Origin: CAWIHS01 sp963836005
Lineage (GTDB): Bacteria > Pseudomonadota > Gammaproteobacteria > GRL18
Direction of reading: 5' to 3'
Length of the DNA stretch: 64,000 nucleotides
NCBI GenBank assembly: GCA_963836005.1
Contig: CAWIHS010000001.1
Location: forward strand, 620,001 to 684,000
In this document: one piece after another, positions 9,580-19,017 of the stretch
Position numbering within the stretch: the stretch's first letter is position 1
Layout of the letters: each line of letters starts with the position of its first letter
Made by a program: the position numbers and the translations under genes
Notes under the pieces: model-generated
The model's database searches: none
Seen by the model: the letters and a program-made list of their open reading frames with translations, nothing else
What the model was told of the DNA's origin: nothing

Positions 9580-11034
9580 ATGAGTAGTAAAGCCGCCGTA
9601 CTTGATGCCAGTCGACAAGATTTTGATAAAGTGATTCAGGATATCACCGATTATGTTATGAATTACGATGTCACACAGTCAGCTGAAGCCATGCAAACCG
9701 CCCGATTTGACTGGATGGATAGTATTGGCTGTGCACTTTTAGCGCTAAACTATCCAGCCTGCAGCAAAATGCTCGGGCCTGTGGTCGCCGATGCCACGAT
9801 GTCCGGGGGAAGCAGGGTTCCAGGCACCAGTTATGAACTGGATCCGGTTCGTGCTGCATGGAATATTGGTGCAATGGTGAGATGGCTGGACTATAACGAC
9901 ACCTGGCTTGCAGCTGAATGGGGACACCCTTCAGATAATCTTGGCGCAATTTTAGCACTGGCTGATTATCAGTCCCGCCGCAATATGCGCGAAGGCAAAC
10001 CTTCTCTGAGCATGAAAGAAGTTTTACAGGCTATGATCAAAGCCCATGAAATACAGGGTGTCATCGCACTGGAAAACAGTTTCAATCGCGTTGGCCTGGA
10101 TCATGTCATGCTGGTGCGTATCGCTTCTACAGCTGTAGCCGCTCAAATGCTCGGCTGTCCCCGAACAGAAATTTTAAATGCAGTTTCTCACGCTTGGATT
10201 GACGGTTCTTCGCTGCGTACCTACCGGCATGCACCCAACACCGGTTCACGCAAATCCTGGGCGGCAGGTGATGCTTCCTCTCGCGGGCTGTTTCTGGCAT
10301 TAATGGCAAAACGCGGTGAAATGGGCTACCCCACTGCCATAACAGCTCCCACATGGGGTTTTCAGGATGTATCTTTTAACAGCAATGAACTTCAATTCAA
10401 GCAGGGATATGGCACTTATGTAATGGAGAATATTCTTTTCAAGATTTCTTTCCCTGCTGAATTTCATGCACAAACTGCCGTTGAAGCAGCGATAAGTCTG
10501 CATCCACAGGTTAAAGATCGTCTGGCTATGATTGATAGAATTGTCGTTAAGACCCAGGAATCTGGTGACCGTATTATCAATAAAACAGGCCCTCTGGATA
10601 ATCCTGCTGATCGTGATCACTGCCTGCAGTACATGATTGCTGTGCCATTGATTAAAGGCTCACTGACTGCAGAAGACTACGAGGATCATGTCGCTGAAAA
10701 CCCGCTCATTGATGAATTACGCAGTAAAATGGAAGTTTCTGAAAATGTACGTTTCACAGATGAGTATCTACAGGCGGATAAACGCGCAATAGGTAATTCC
10801 ATTCAGGTATTTTTCAATGACGGTACTGCTACCGAGAATATAGTCGTAGATTACCCCGTTGGACACCGTCGTCGACGGGATGAAGGTATCCCTTTGCTGG
10901 AAGAAAAGTTTCAGCGCTATGTTCGTGGTCGCATCAGTCAGAAAAATTCAGATGAGATTGTTGCTATTTGTTCAGATCAGACGGCCTTTGAAAATAGCAG
11001 CGTCAATGACATAATGACTTTATTACAAATATAG
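9580..11034 (+). CDS. prpD: 2-methylcitrate dehydratase
   Basis: PrpD dehydrates 2-methylcitrate to 2-methylaconitate. The 484-residue protein shows the MmgE/PrpD family features DWMDSIGCALLAL near the N-terminus, LDYNDTWLAAEWGHPSDNLG around residues 107-126, and SRKSWAAGDASSRG. There is no acnD/prpF pair in the cluster, so the following hydration to 2-methylisocitrate probably relies on AcnB, encoded at 45898-48495. AcnB does this step in enterics with the same gene arrangement. A 77-nt gap separates it from prpC, and CAGGAT precedes the start. Confidence 0.95.
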   Translation: MSSKAAVLDASRQDFDKVIQDITDYVMNYDVTQSAEAMQTARFDWMDSIGCALLALNYPACSKMLGPVVADATMSGGSRVPGTSYELDPVRAAWNIGAMVRWLDYNDTWLAAEWGHPSDNLGAILALADYQSRRNMREGKPSLSMKEVLQAMIKAHEIQGVIALENSFNRVGLDHVMLVRIASTAVAAQMLGCPRTEILNAVSHAWIDGSSLRTYRHAPNTGSRKSWAAGDASSRGLFLALMAKRGEMGYPTAITAPTWGFQDVSFNSNELQFKQGYGTYVMENILFKISFPAEFHAQTAVEAAISLHPQVKDRLAMIDRIVVKTQESGDRIINKTGPLDNPADRDHCLQYMIAVPLIKGSLTAEDYEDHVAENPLIDELRSKMEVSENVRFTDEYLQADKRAIGNSIQVFFNDGTATENIVVDYPVGHRRRRDEGIPLLEEKFQRYVRGRISQKNSDEIVAICSDQTAFENSSVNDIMTLLQI

Positions 11035-11045
11035 GAGTTAAATCA

Positions 11046-11711
11046 GTGGATGTTATAACAGCAATGCAACAAAGAAAATCAGTACGAGCTTTTCTTGACA
11101 GAGATGTTGAAGATAAGACGATCGATGAGATACTCACCGCTGCCAGCCATGCACCTTCGGGCGTTAATACTCAGCCATGGCAGGTAGCAGTGCTAAGCGG
11201 TGATAAAAAACAGCAACTGCAACAACAGATTGAAGATGCATTTCGTGCTGGTGACAAAGGTAAAGCAGACTATTCCTATTACCCGGATGAATGGTTCGAA
11301 CCTTATAAATCACGTCGCCGGGCCTGCGGCCTGCAGATGTATTCCACTTTAAAAATTGAACGCGAGAATACGCAGCGCCAGATGGATCAATGGGCAGCCA
11401 ATTACCGCGCTTTTGATGCCCCGGTCATGCTGCTGTTTTTTTTGCATTCGGGCATGCAAACGGGCTCCTATCTCGACTACGGCATGTTTTTACAATCCCT
11501 TATGTTAGCTGCGTTAGATAAAGGATTAGCCACATGTCCGCAAGCGTCTCTGGCAGATTATCCGCATATTATTAAACCTGCCCTGAAATTTCCTGAAGAG
11601 AATATCTTACTCTGCGGCATGTCATTGGGATACGAAGATAAAAATGCACTTATAAATAGTTACCGCACACCGCGTGAACCCGTGAGTAGTTTTACGCACT
11701 ATTACAAATAG
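11046..11711 (+). CDS. Nitroreductase family protein
   Basis: This is an FMN-dependent NAD(P)H oxidoreductase fold of 221 residues. The N-terminal FMN phosphate-binding motif QQRKSVRAF (residues 8-16) and APSGVNTQPWQ (about 36-46) are the standard nitroreductase signatures. The gene uses a GTG start whose AGGAG site overlaps the prpD stop codon, so it is translationally tied to the prp operon. A nitroreductase is not a known methylcitrate-cycle enzyme. Its substrate cannot be read from the sequence; a redox or detoxification role linked to propionate growth is only a guess. Confidence 0.85.
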   Translation: MDVITAMQQRKSVRAFLDRDVEDKTIDEILTAASHAPSGVNTQPWQVAVLSGDKKQQLQQQIEDAFRAGDKGKADYSYYPDEWFEPYKSRRRACGLQMYSTLKIERENTQRQMDQWAANYRAFDAPVMLLFFLHSGMQTGSYLDYGMFLQSLMLAALDKGLATCPQASLADYPHIIKPALKFPEENILLCGMSLGYEDKNALINSYRTPREPVSSFTHYYK

Positions 11712-11809
11712 CCTTATTCTCTGAAAACAGATAATAATGTACCCGCTTCATCGAATGACTCAATGAAGAAAGGTGTAACTTATAGCCGTGCGAAGATTAA
11801 TAATTTAGC

Positions 11810-12082
11810 TTAACAGGCTTTGTTTAGTTCTGCATGATTGTCCACAAAATGTTTCAGCACCAATTTAAGCCTGATTTCGTGCTGTTGATTTCCATGCTCT
11901 CTGGCATGTTCAATATCCTCAAGGATAAAGCGCTTTATCATTGGCACTCCTTCTTCAGTATGTACTAAATAGGCTCCCAGTTCTGCAGCAATAATTTGAG
12001 GAATGTGATCATGCTCTGCAATCGCTTCAACTTCCTCTTCTGTCAACTCACATAAGCCGACACAATCTTCATATGATAACAT
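11810..12082 (-). CDS. Small acidic protein of unknown function
   Basis: I do not recognise this 90-residue protein. The start at 12082 is preferred to one 12 codons upstream because GGAG lies about 9 nt before it. The sequence is acidic and probably helical, with a glutamate-rich stretch LTEEEVEAIAEHDHIP followed by an alanine/leucine helix and many histidines in the second half (HAREHGNQQHE). There is no signal peptide or membrane segment. It is a single gene downstream of repeat B1 and faces the nitroreductase gene convergently. Codon use looks like its neighbours, so I regard it as real. Confidence 0.65.
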   Translation of the reverse strand: MLSYEDCVGLCELTEEEVEAIAEHDHIPQIIAAELGAYLVHTEEGVPMIKRFILEDIEHAREHGNQQHEIRLKLVLKHFVDNHAELNKAC

Positions 12083-12172
12083 TTTCGTGCACTCCACTGA
12101 TCTGATAGATCTGAACAAATCCAGATCTCTCTAATTAAGAATAGATAATTTAGCAGTATATTTCAACCTAAA

Positions 12173-12302
12173 TAGTTTCCATCCGTCATACAGCCATCCT
12201 GGCAATATGACGAAATGCAAAAGAAAAAGTGTGATTTTTCTTTTGCTGCATTTGCAATGATTTGTCATCATTAACAATGGCAGCACCTTCCTGTGCCACA
12301 CG
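12173..12302. repeat. Interspersed hairpin repeat, family B, copy 1
   Basis: This is one of three related non-coding copies, the others being at 22816-22971 and 36280-36434. It begins TAGTTTCCATCC and carries a first hairpin with CGTCATA / TATGACG arms. A perfect 12-bp stem at 12217-12246 follows (GCAAAAGAAAAA and its complement, loop GTGTGA), then TGATTTGTCATCATT. The last hairpin seen in copies 2 and 3 is missing here. It lies between ppsA and the small gene downstream. Confidence 0.75.
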
Positions 12303-12329
12303 TAAAGTCACGGCTAAACAGGGCTCGCT

Positions 12330-14684
12330 TTATTCTGCCAGGCTAAGCCACGTATCAACCACTGTGTCTGGATTCAGGGAAATACTGCTTATTCCCTTAT
12401 TAACTAACCATTTTGCCAAATCGGGATGATCAGATGGACCCTGACCACAGATTCCAACATATTTTCCTTCTGCCCTGCAAGCAGAAATTGCCATTTCAAG
12501 CATCGCCAGAACAGCTGGATCACGTTCATCAAATGCTTCCGCGACCAGGCCTGAATCACGATCCAGTCCCAGGGTTAGTTGTGTCATATCGTTGGATCCT
12601 ATCGAGAAGCCATCAAAATAGGTCAAAAACTCAGAAGCAATTACAGCGTTGGACGGCAACTCACACATCATGATCAAACGTAATTTATTTTTACCGCGTT
12701 CAAGGCCATTTTCTTTTAAAATCTCAATAACTAATTTTGCTTCCTTTAAAGTACGCACAAATGGAATCATTAATTCTACATTGGTGAACCCCATCTGATC
12801 CCGAACATACCTCATCGCCTTACATTCAAGTTCAAAACAGGCTCGAAAATCTTCAGAAATGTAGCGGCCAGCGCCACGGAAACCGATCATAGGGTTTTCT
12901 TCTACTGGTTCAAAAAGTTTTCCGCCGATTAAATTTGCATATTCATTGGATTTAAAATCTGACATACGCACAATAACAGGCCTGGGCCAGAAAGCTGCCG
13001 CAAGTGTTGAAACACCTTCCTGAATCCGTTTGACGTAGAAATCAACGGGATCGCCGTAAGCTATGGTTTTTTCCTGAATATATTCCCGGATGTCCTCTGG
13101 CATACTGTCTGCCTGCAGCAAAGCTTTAGGATGAATGCCAATCATGTTATTGATAATAAATTCAAGGCGAGCCAGCCCAACACCATGATTAGGCAGCTGG
13201 GCAAAATCGAAAGCCCGGCTGGGATTACCGACATTCATCATTATTTTTACCGGAACTTCCGGCATGCTATCGAGAGATTGGCGACTATGCTCAAAATTCA
13301 GTTTACCTTTAAAAACGTAGCCATTCTCACCTTCAGCACAAGATACGGTCACGTCAGATCCATCTTTTACAGTCAACGTCGCATCACCACAGCCTACCAC
13401 AGCAGGAATACCTAGTTCACGAGCAATAATCGCTGCATGACAGGTTCTCCCTCCCCGGTTGGTAACAATCGCTGAGGCTCGTTTCATGATAGGTTCCCAA
13501 TCCGGATCCGTCATATCTGTGAGCAATACATCGCCGTTTTCAAAGCTGTCCATACCATCAATGCCTTGAAACAGTCGGACTCTTCCTGCACCAATACGAT
13601 TGCCGACCGCACGCCCTTCAGCAATGATAGTACCTGTTTCTGTTAACTGATATTTTTCTATAACATGTTTCTGCTGGCTTTGCACCGTTTCTGGCCGTGC
13701 CTGTACGACATACAGTTTTCCATCCGTACCATCTTTTGCCCATTCAATATCCATTGGCCGTTGATAATGTTCTTCAATGCTAATGGCAATTTTGGCAAGT
13801 GACTCTACTTCCTGATCAGATAAACAGAATAAATGTTGCTCCTCAGCTGGAACCGCTGCTATCTCAACCAGCTGTCCCGAGTTATCTGAATAGTGCATTT
13901 TCTCTGCTTTACTGCCCAATGTCCGTTGTAAAATGGCTGGATTTCCCGCAGTTAACATGCCCTTATGCACATAAAATTCGTCCGGATTCACAGCCCCCTG
14001 AACCACCATCTCACCCAGGCCGTAACTCCCTGTAATAAAGACGACGTCACGGAAACCACTTTCAGTATCCAGAGTAAACATAACACCGCTGCAGGCAATA
14101 TCAGAACGGATCATTTTTTGAATGCCGGCTGATAATGCAACATTCTCATGTTCATAACCCTGGTGAACGCGATAAGCGATAGCACGATCATTAAATAATG
14201 AGGCAAACACTTTACGTATAGCCATCTTTATATCATCAAGACCAGAGACATTCAGATAGGTTTCCTGTTGACCTGCAAACGACGCATCAGGCATATCTTC
14301 CGCCGTTGCAGAAGAACGTACGGCCCAACTCACATTCTGACCAAATTCATTTTCCAGCCCCTGGTAGGCCTTATTTATGGCTTTTTCAAAGTTCGCTGTA
14401 AACGGAACGGCCATAACCCATTGACGAATTTTTTTACCCGCATACTGTAATGCAGTAACATCCTCAATATCCAGTGTTGCTAATTGATCGGCTATCCGTT
14501 CTGCCAGACCTTCATGAGCAATAAATTCCTGAAAGGCTTCAGCCGTGGTCGCGAAGCCACCGGGAACTTTGACACCCAGAGTACCCAGATTTTGCAGCAT
14601 TTCACCCAATGACGCATTTTTCCCGCCAACACGCGGAACATCTTCCATATTCAACTCTTGTAGTGAAACGACATACTTTTCCAC
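12330..14684 (-). CDS. ppsA: Phosphoenolpyruvate synthase
   Basis: PpsA converts pyruvate, ATP and water to PEP, AMP and phosphate, the entry to gluconeogenesis from C2/C3 compounds. The 784-residue length is typical. Domain order is an N-terminal ATP-binding domain ([10 protein letters not shown], then [22 protein letters not shown]), the mobile phosphohistidine domain with [15 protein letters not shown], and the C-terminal PEP-binding TIM barrel ending with [16 protein letters not shown] and [11 protein letters not shown]. It starts with GTG, preceded by GAGGA at 7 nt. The upstream neighbour ppsR encodes its regulator, 23 nt away in the same direction, so they form an operon. Confidence 0.97.
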   Translation of the reverse strand: MEKYVVSLQELNMEDVPRVGGKNASLGEMLQNLGTLGVKVPGGFATTAEAFQEFIAHEGLAERIADQLATLDIEDVTALQYAGKKIRQWVMAVPFTANFEKAINKAYQGLENEFGQNVSWAVRSSATAEDMPDASFAGQQETYLNVSGLDDIKMAIRKVFASLFNDRAIAYRVHQGYEHENVALSAGIQKMIRSDIACSGVMFTLDTESGFRDVVFITGSYGLGEMVVQGAVNPDEFYVHKGMLTAGNPAILQRTLGSKAEKMHYSDNSGQLVEIAAVPAEEQHLFCLSDQEVESLAKIAISIEEHYQRPMDIEWAKDGTDGKLYVVQARPETVQSQQKHVIEKYQLTETGTIIAEGRAVGNRIGAGRVRLFQGIDGMDSFENGDVLLTDMTDPDWEPIMKRASAIVTNRGGRTCHAAIIARELGIPAVVGCGDATLTVKDGSDVTVSCAEGENGYVFKGKLNFEHSRQSLDSMPEVPVKIMMNVGNPSRAFDFAQLPNHGVGLARLEFIINNMIGIHPKALLQADSMPEDIREYIQEKTIAYGDPVDFYVKRIQEGVSTLAAAFWPRPVIVRMSDFKSNEYANLIGGKLFEPVEENPMIGFRGAGRYISEDFRACFELECKAMRYVRDQMGFTNVELMIPFVRTLKEAKLVIEILKENGLERGKNKLRLIMMCELPSNAVIASEFLTYFDGFSIGSNDMTQLTLGLDRDSGLVAEAFDERDPAVLAMLEMAISACRAEGKYVGICGQGPSDHPDLAKWLVNKGISSISLNPDTVVDTWLSLAE

Positions 14685-14707
14685 ACGACTTTCCTCATTT
14701 GGTTTAT

Positions 14708-15520
14708 TTAGTGACGCTTATTTCGCAGCAGCTTTATGATATTTCCTGATGTTTCCTCGATAGAAGTATGGGTCATATCAAAAATTGTAAGACCTGCCTC
14801 TTTAAACATTGCTTCTGCAGCCCTGACTTCATGCCGACAGACTGACAGGGCAGCATAATCGCCTCCTGGAAGGCGCTTTTCACGAATGGCTTGAAGGATC
14901 TCAGGCTGGATCGTCAAGCCTATGAGTTTGCGTTTATGTTTCAGTAAATGGCCAGGTAAGTTTTCACCATGAAGTTCATTATCAGTCAGTGGATAATTAC
15001 AGACTTTTAAGGAAAAATTCATGGCCAGATAAAGAGACGTGGGGGTTTTACCGCAACGAGACACACCAACAAGAATGATATCGCCCTGTTCATAATGCTC
15101 CTGTCCTAACCCATCATCATGCACCATGGCAAAATCAATGGCGTCAAGATTTTGCTGCTTTTGGTTAATACCTAATACATCATGAGTAATACCCAGGGTA
15201 TGGGCAGATTCTACTGCCAGTGCATCCTCAAGGGGCTCAATAAAAGTATTGAAAAGATCAATGACACATGCCCCCGTTGATTCGATGATTTTCTGGTTTT
15301 CCAGATCAACGATGGTGCTGAAAACAATGATGGTATACCCACAACGCGTTTGCATATCTTTGATCTTTTCAGCCAGGATATGCGCTTTGTCGATATTATC
15401 GATAAAAGTATGTTGCTGGACGTGGTAATCAATCCCCTGAAACTGAGCGAGCAAGCTTTTCGCCATGGTTTCTACCGTCAGCCCAGTTCGATCAGAAGTA
15501 AAGAAAATCACACGTTTCAT
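14708..15520 (-). CDS. ppsR: PEP synthase regulatory protein (bifunctional kinase/pyrophosphorylase)
   Basis: PpsR belongs to the DUF299 family, which inactivates PEP synthase by ADP-dependent phosphorylation of a threonine near the catalytic histidine and reactivates it by phosphate-dependent removal. The 270-residue protein begins with [13 protein letters not shown] and has the P-loop GVSRCGKT at residues 152-159, both characteristic. The target motif GGRTCH is present in the adjacent PpsA. ppsR comes first in the two-gene unit. No clear Shine-Dalgarno site is visible, so the ATG is chosen from family length. Confidence 0.95.
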   Translation of the reverse strand: MKRVIFFTSDRTGLTVETMAKSLLAQFQGIDYHVQQHTFIDNIDKAHILAEKIKDMQTRCGYTIIVFSTIVDLENQKIIESTGACVIDLFNTFIEPLEDALAVESAHTLGITHDVLGINQKQQNLDAIDFAMVHDDGLGQEHYEQGDIILVGVSRCGKTPTSLYLAMNFSLKVCNYPLTDNELHGENLPGHLLKHKRKLIGLTIQPEILQAIREKRLPGGDYAALSVCRHEVRAAEAMFKEAGLTIFDMTHTSIEETSGNIIKLLRNKRH

Positions 15521-15663
15521 GGGAGTACTTATTCTTCCAAAGACATCAATGAACTGTGAAAAATGTCTGTAAGGAAAACAAACAGCAGCATTGATTCAAT
15601 ACAACTTTACGCTGAAGCACGTGAGTCACTGCGAATGCTTTCTGCTAACGTACCGAATATATA

Positions 15664-15695
15664 AAAAGACTCAACTCAGGTAAGCCGAGTCTTTT
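15664..15695 (-). terminator. Rho-independent terminator after acs
   Basis: Inverted arms AAAAGACTC and GAGTCTTTT are separated by a 14-nt loop and, read on the minus strand, end in a run of T. It lies 25 nt past the acs stop codon, so it should end the acs transcript and separate it from ppsR-ppsA. Confidence 0.7.
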
Positions 15696-15719
15696 ATTTT
15701 TGCATAAAACCAGATCAGT

Positions 15720-17660
15720 TTAGGTATTTTCCCGGTTCTTTATCAAATCCTCGACAACGGAAGGATCTGCCAGTGTCGAGGTATCACCCAAGCCATCAAT
15801 TTCATTGGCAGCAATCTTGCGCAGAATACGGCGCATGATTTTGCCCGAGCGTGTTTTAGGCAGTCCTGGTGCCCATTGAATGATATTTATTTTTGCAATA
15901 GGACCAATTTCCGTACGGACCTGTTTCACTAACTCCGTTTTCAATTCATCCGTACCAATTTCGCCATCCATCAAGGTTACATAGGCATAAATGCCCTGCC
16001 CTGTGAGGTCATGCGGGTAGCCAACCACAGCAGCTTCAGCGACTTTTTCATGCAGCCCCAGACCTGCTTCAATCTCAGCAGTGCCCAGACGGTGACCTGA
16101 TACGTTCAGCACATCATCTACACGTCCGGTAATCCAGTAGTCACCATCCTCATCACGACGTGCACCATCGCCAGTGAAATAATATCCGTTGAACATAGAA
16201 AAATAGGTTTCATAAAAACGTTTGTGATCACCAAATACCGTGCGTATCATTGAAGGCCAGGGACGATCTATTGCCAGATTACCTGCAGCAGGGTTACCTT
16301 CTATTTCATTTCCTTCATCATCCAGCAGCAGGGGTTTAACGCCAAAGAATGGAGCAATTGCTGAGCCTGGTTTAAGGGTATGCACTCCCGGTAATGGCGT
16401 AATCATATGCGCACCTGTTTCAGTCTGCCACCAGGTATCAACGATAGGGCATTTACCGTTACCAACTACATTATGGTACCATTCCCAGGCTTCAGGATTA
16501 ATGGGTTCACCTACAGTTCCCAGCACACGTAATGTTTCGCGTGATGTTTTTTCAACGGGTTCATTACCTGCCCCCATTAGTGAACGTATGGCCGTAGGAG
16601 CAGTATAGAAAATATTCACCTTATGCTTGTCTACCACCTGCCAGAAACGCGATATATCCGGATAGGTCGGTATACCCTCGAACATTAGTGTAGTCGCTCC
16701 GTTCGCCAGCGGGCCATAAACAATATAGGTATGTCCTGTTACCCATCCTACGTCTGCCGTACACCAGTAGATATCTCCGTCTTTATAATCAAAAACCGTT
16801 TCATGTGTCATCGCCGCCTGCAGCAGATAACCGCCTGTTGAATGTAAAACACCCTTTGGCTTTCCGGTTGAACCTGAAGTGTAGAGGATAAACAAGGGAT
16901 CTTCTGAATCCATTTCTTCTGCTGGACAATCAGGGCTGGCAGCAGCGACGGCCTCGTCATACCAGACGTCACGTTCATCATTCCATACCACCGGCTCACC
17001 ACCACGTCTGACGACAATACAGGTATGTACGTTGGGACAACTTTCCAGTGCTTTGTCTGCATTAGTCTTCAATGGTATTTTACGGCCGCCGCGCATAGAC
17101 TGGTCAGAAGTAATAACAACTTTGCAATCTGAATCCTGGATACGGCTAGCCAGAGCATCAGGAGAAAATCCGCCGAAAACAATAGAATGAATTGCACCGA
17201 TGCGTGTACAGGCGAGCATTGCAACGGCAGCTTCAGGGATCATGGGCAAATAAAGCGATACCCGATCACCCTTATTAACACCGCGGGCTTTCAATACATT
17301 GGCAAACCTGGAAACTTCCTCATGTAACTCACGGTAGGTAAATTTACGATCTTCATTAGGATCATCCCCCTCCCAGATAATAGCAACCTGATCACCCCGT
17401 GTTTCCAGATGACGATCCAGACAGTTATAAGAAACATTAAGTTTTGCATTCTTAAACCAGTTGATATGTAAGTCTTGCTGATCAAAACTCCAGTCTGATA
17501 CTTTATCCCAGGGTTTGAACCAGGTGATGTATTTCTCAGCCTGTTCAGCCCAGAACCCATCTGGATCATCAATAGATCGTTGATACATTTCTTTATATTG
17601 CTGAGCGTTAACATTTGCTGTTGCTGCAAACTCAGCGGGCACCGGATAAGATGCGGACAT
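15720..17660 (-). CDS. acs: Acetyl-CoA synthetase (AMP-forming)
   Basis: Acs activates acetate to acetyl-CoA through acetyl-AMP. I place the start at the ATG at 17660 (646 residues), because the strong AGGAGG site is 8 nt before it and too close to the upstream in-frame GTG. The AMP-binding motif [11 protein letters not shown] and the C-terminal [12 protein letters not shown] are intact; the lysine in the latter is the residue that Pat-type enzymes acetylate to switch Acs off. A Pat-like gene (37324-40008) and a deacetylase-like gene (25576-26508) occur in the same window. It is divergent from phasin phaP1 and ends at a terminator. Confidence 0.97.
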   Translation of the reverse strand: MSASYPVPAEFAATANVNAQQYKEMYQRSIDDPDGFWAEQAEKYITWFKPWDKVSDWSFDQQDLHINWFKNAKLNVSYNCLDRHLETRGDQVAIIWEGDDPNEDRKFTYRELHEEVSRFANVLKARGVNKGDRVSLYLPMIPEAAVAMLACTRIGAIHSIVFGGFSPDALASRIQDSDCKVVITSDQSMRGGRKIPLKTNADKALESCPNVHTCIVVRRGGEPVVWNDERDVWYDEAVAAASPDCPAEEMDSEDPLFILYTSGSTGKPKGVLHSTGGYLLQAAMTHETVFDYKDGDIYWCTADVGWVTGHTYIVYGPLANGATTLMFEGIPTYPDISRFWQVVDKHKVNIFYTAPTAIRSLMGAGNEPVEKTSRETLRVLGTVGEPINPEAWEWYHNVVGNGKCPIVDTWWQTETGAHMITPLPGVHTLKPGSAIAPFFGVKPLLLDDEGNEIEGNPAAGNLAIDRPWPSMIRTVFGDHKRFYETYFSMFNGYYFTGDGARRDEDGDYWITGRVDDVLNVSGHRLGTAEIEAGLGLHEKVAEAAVVGYPHDLTGQGIYAYVTLMDGEIGTDELKTELVKQVRTEIGPIAKINIIQWAPGLPKTRSGKIMRRILRKIAANEIDGLGDTSTLADPSVVEDLIKNRENT

Positions 17661-18124
17661 GTTCACTTCCTCCTGGGTATTTTAAGTCCCTGTATTTTAA
17701 TAGATACAGGAATGATTGATTTCTTTTTGCCTGAAGCAGCAAGGTAAAAATTATTTACTCACTGATGCTCAAACCAGAATATAGTTTTTCTTTTATTGTA
17801 AGAATATATACATATTCAGTAATAAAGGAAAGCCTATTGGCGATAGTATTAAAAATTATATCATTAAGTATTTGTTTAGCTAATAATTATTACCGATAAG
17901 TTGTTGCTGAAATTTATTTTCCTACACCTGCAGTTTTATGTTTTTATCCTGATGCTGTTGCATAATTCGAAAATCACCGCATAAAATATATAAATTTATG
18001 CTCTATGATGAATATTAACATGTTTATCTTTTATGATGTATAAAACGCAGACAGTCTGCAGAGAGCATTTTATCTGGAAACATCTGCCTGTATTTTCAGC
18101 GATAAGAAAGAATGATATCAATGC
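17661..18124. other. Intergenic region upstream of acs
   Basis: This AT-rich stretch lies between the divergent acs and phaP1 genes. It presumably holds the acs promoter and any upstream activator sites. I see no reading frame with coding character, no member of repeat families A-C, and no promoter pair good enough to report. The phaP1 promoter starts at its right edge. Confidence 0.4.
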
Positions 18125-18174
18125 TTGACATCTGAGGGGAAAAAAATTATATTCTTTATTGTGCAGCGCAACAA
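18125..18174 (+). promoter_or_regulatory. phaP1 promoter and probable PhaR operator
   Basis: A near-consensus sigma70 promoter is present: TTGACA at 18125-18130, a 17-nt spacer, and TATATT at 18148-18153. The imperfect inverted repeat TTGTGCAGCGCAACAA at 18159-18174 covers the expected start site, where a bound repressor would block transcription. The same -35, spacer length, -10 and TTGTGC operator half recur upstream of the second phasin (25430-25488). PhaR repressors of phasin genes are known to bind TGC-rich inverted repeats, and phaR lies at 26529-27011. Assignment to PhaR is inference. Confidence 0.7.
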
Positions 18175-18253
18175 TAGAGACTCTGTTTAAATTATAGTCC
18201 CTGCGAACCACTGTATTTTATTTTTATTAATTTACCAAGAAGAGAAATATACT

Positions 18254-18700
18254 ATGTCTACTGATAACCCATTTGATTTTACAAAAATTTTTCAACAATA
18301 TGATCCTAATGAAGTGGCAAAAAAAATACAGAATGCTTTCAAGATCGATTTTGAAGCCATCAAGTCAGCCCAGGACAAAAACATGGAATTGTTGATCAAA
18401 ACCAATCAGGCGATTGCCGATAGTTCACAGGAATTACTCAAACGCCAGGCTGAAATGCTGCAGCAAGCTGTGACTGAGGCCACTGAGGCAGCCAGAACAT
18501 TAGCAAGTTCCAAATCTCCTCAGGAAGTTGCTGCTCAACAAGCTGAGTTGCTTCAGGCAGCCTATGAGAAAGCACTGGCTAATTCTACTGAAATCAGTGA
18601 AATGGCACAGAAAACTCAGGAAGAAATCAGCGATAAATTTAACCAGCGCATTGCTGAGAGTCTGGCAGAGTTTAAAGATACTATCGCCAAGATTGTCTAA
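18254..18700 (+). CDS. phaP: Phasin (PHB granule-associated protein)
   Basis: Phasins are small amphipathic proteins that coat PHB granules and control their number and size. This 148-residue protein has the phasin layout: a short N-terminus with NPFDFTKIFQQYDP, then one long, alanine- and glutamine-rich helix with heptad-like spacing (SQELLKRQAEMLQQAVTEAT, about 54-73). It has no signal peptide or cysteine. AGAGAAATA precedes the start. It stands directly behind the strong promoter/operator described above and upstream of the class I synthase. It shares little sequence with the second phasin at 24888-25406. Confidence 0.9.
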   Translation: MSTDNPFDFTKIFQQYDPNEVAKKIQNAFKIDFEAIKSAQDKNMELLIKTNQAIADSSQELLKRQAEMLQQAVTEATEAARTLASSKSPQEVAAQQAELLQAAYEKALANSTEISEMAQKTQEEISDKFNQRIAESLAEFKDTIAKIV

Positions 18701-19017
18701 TGTAAATTTTCCTGGATAGTGCCATTAGTGATCTTTTACCTGAACAAAAGGCCTGATTAACTCAGCTACTACCAGAGCAATTGTTAAAGATACAGAAGCA
18801 AGTGAATAACCTGAATATCTCCCAGAAGCCTTTCTGTGCGATGCATTTAAAACTGCAATTTAGCCCCTGCAGCTATGCGAGCTGATCCAGTCAAGTCGGT
18901 CAGGTTTCTGGTCTCTGTATCTTCTTTCAGGCACAGATTGTTAATTATTAGATTTCTTCTATTATTAAGTAACATCTATGCAAACCGTCAACAAACTGCA
19001 TATCAACGGAGGAAAGT
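18701..19017. other. Intergenic region phaP1 / phaC
   Basis: This 317-bp gap ends with an excellent GGAGG ribosome site for phaC. I see no intrinsic terminator after phaP1, no TTGTGC-type operator like those of the phasins, no repeat-family member and no convincing small gene. The AT-rich 18930-18975 part is the most likely place for a phaC promoter. Confidence 0.35.

Noticed and set aside
5506..17660. prpE and acs as a recent duplication
   Set aside because: They share family motifs but differ widely in the N-terminal half and in length, and each sits in its own pathway context, so they are old paralogues.
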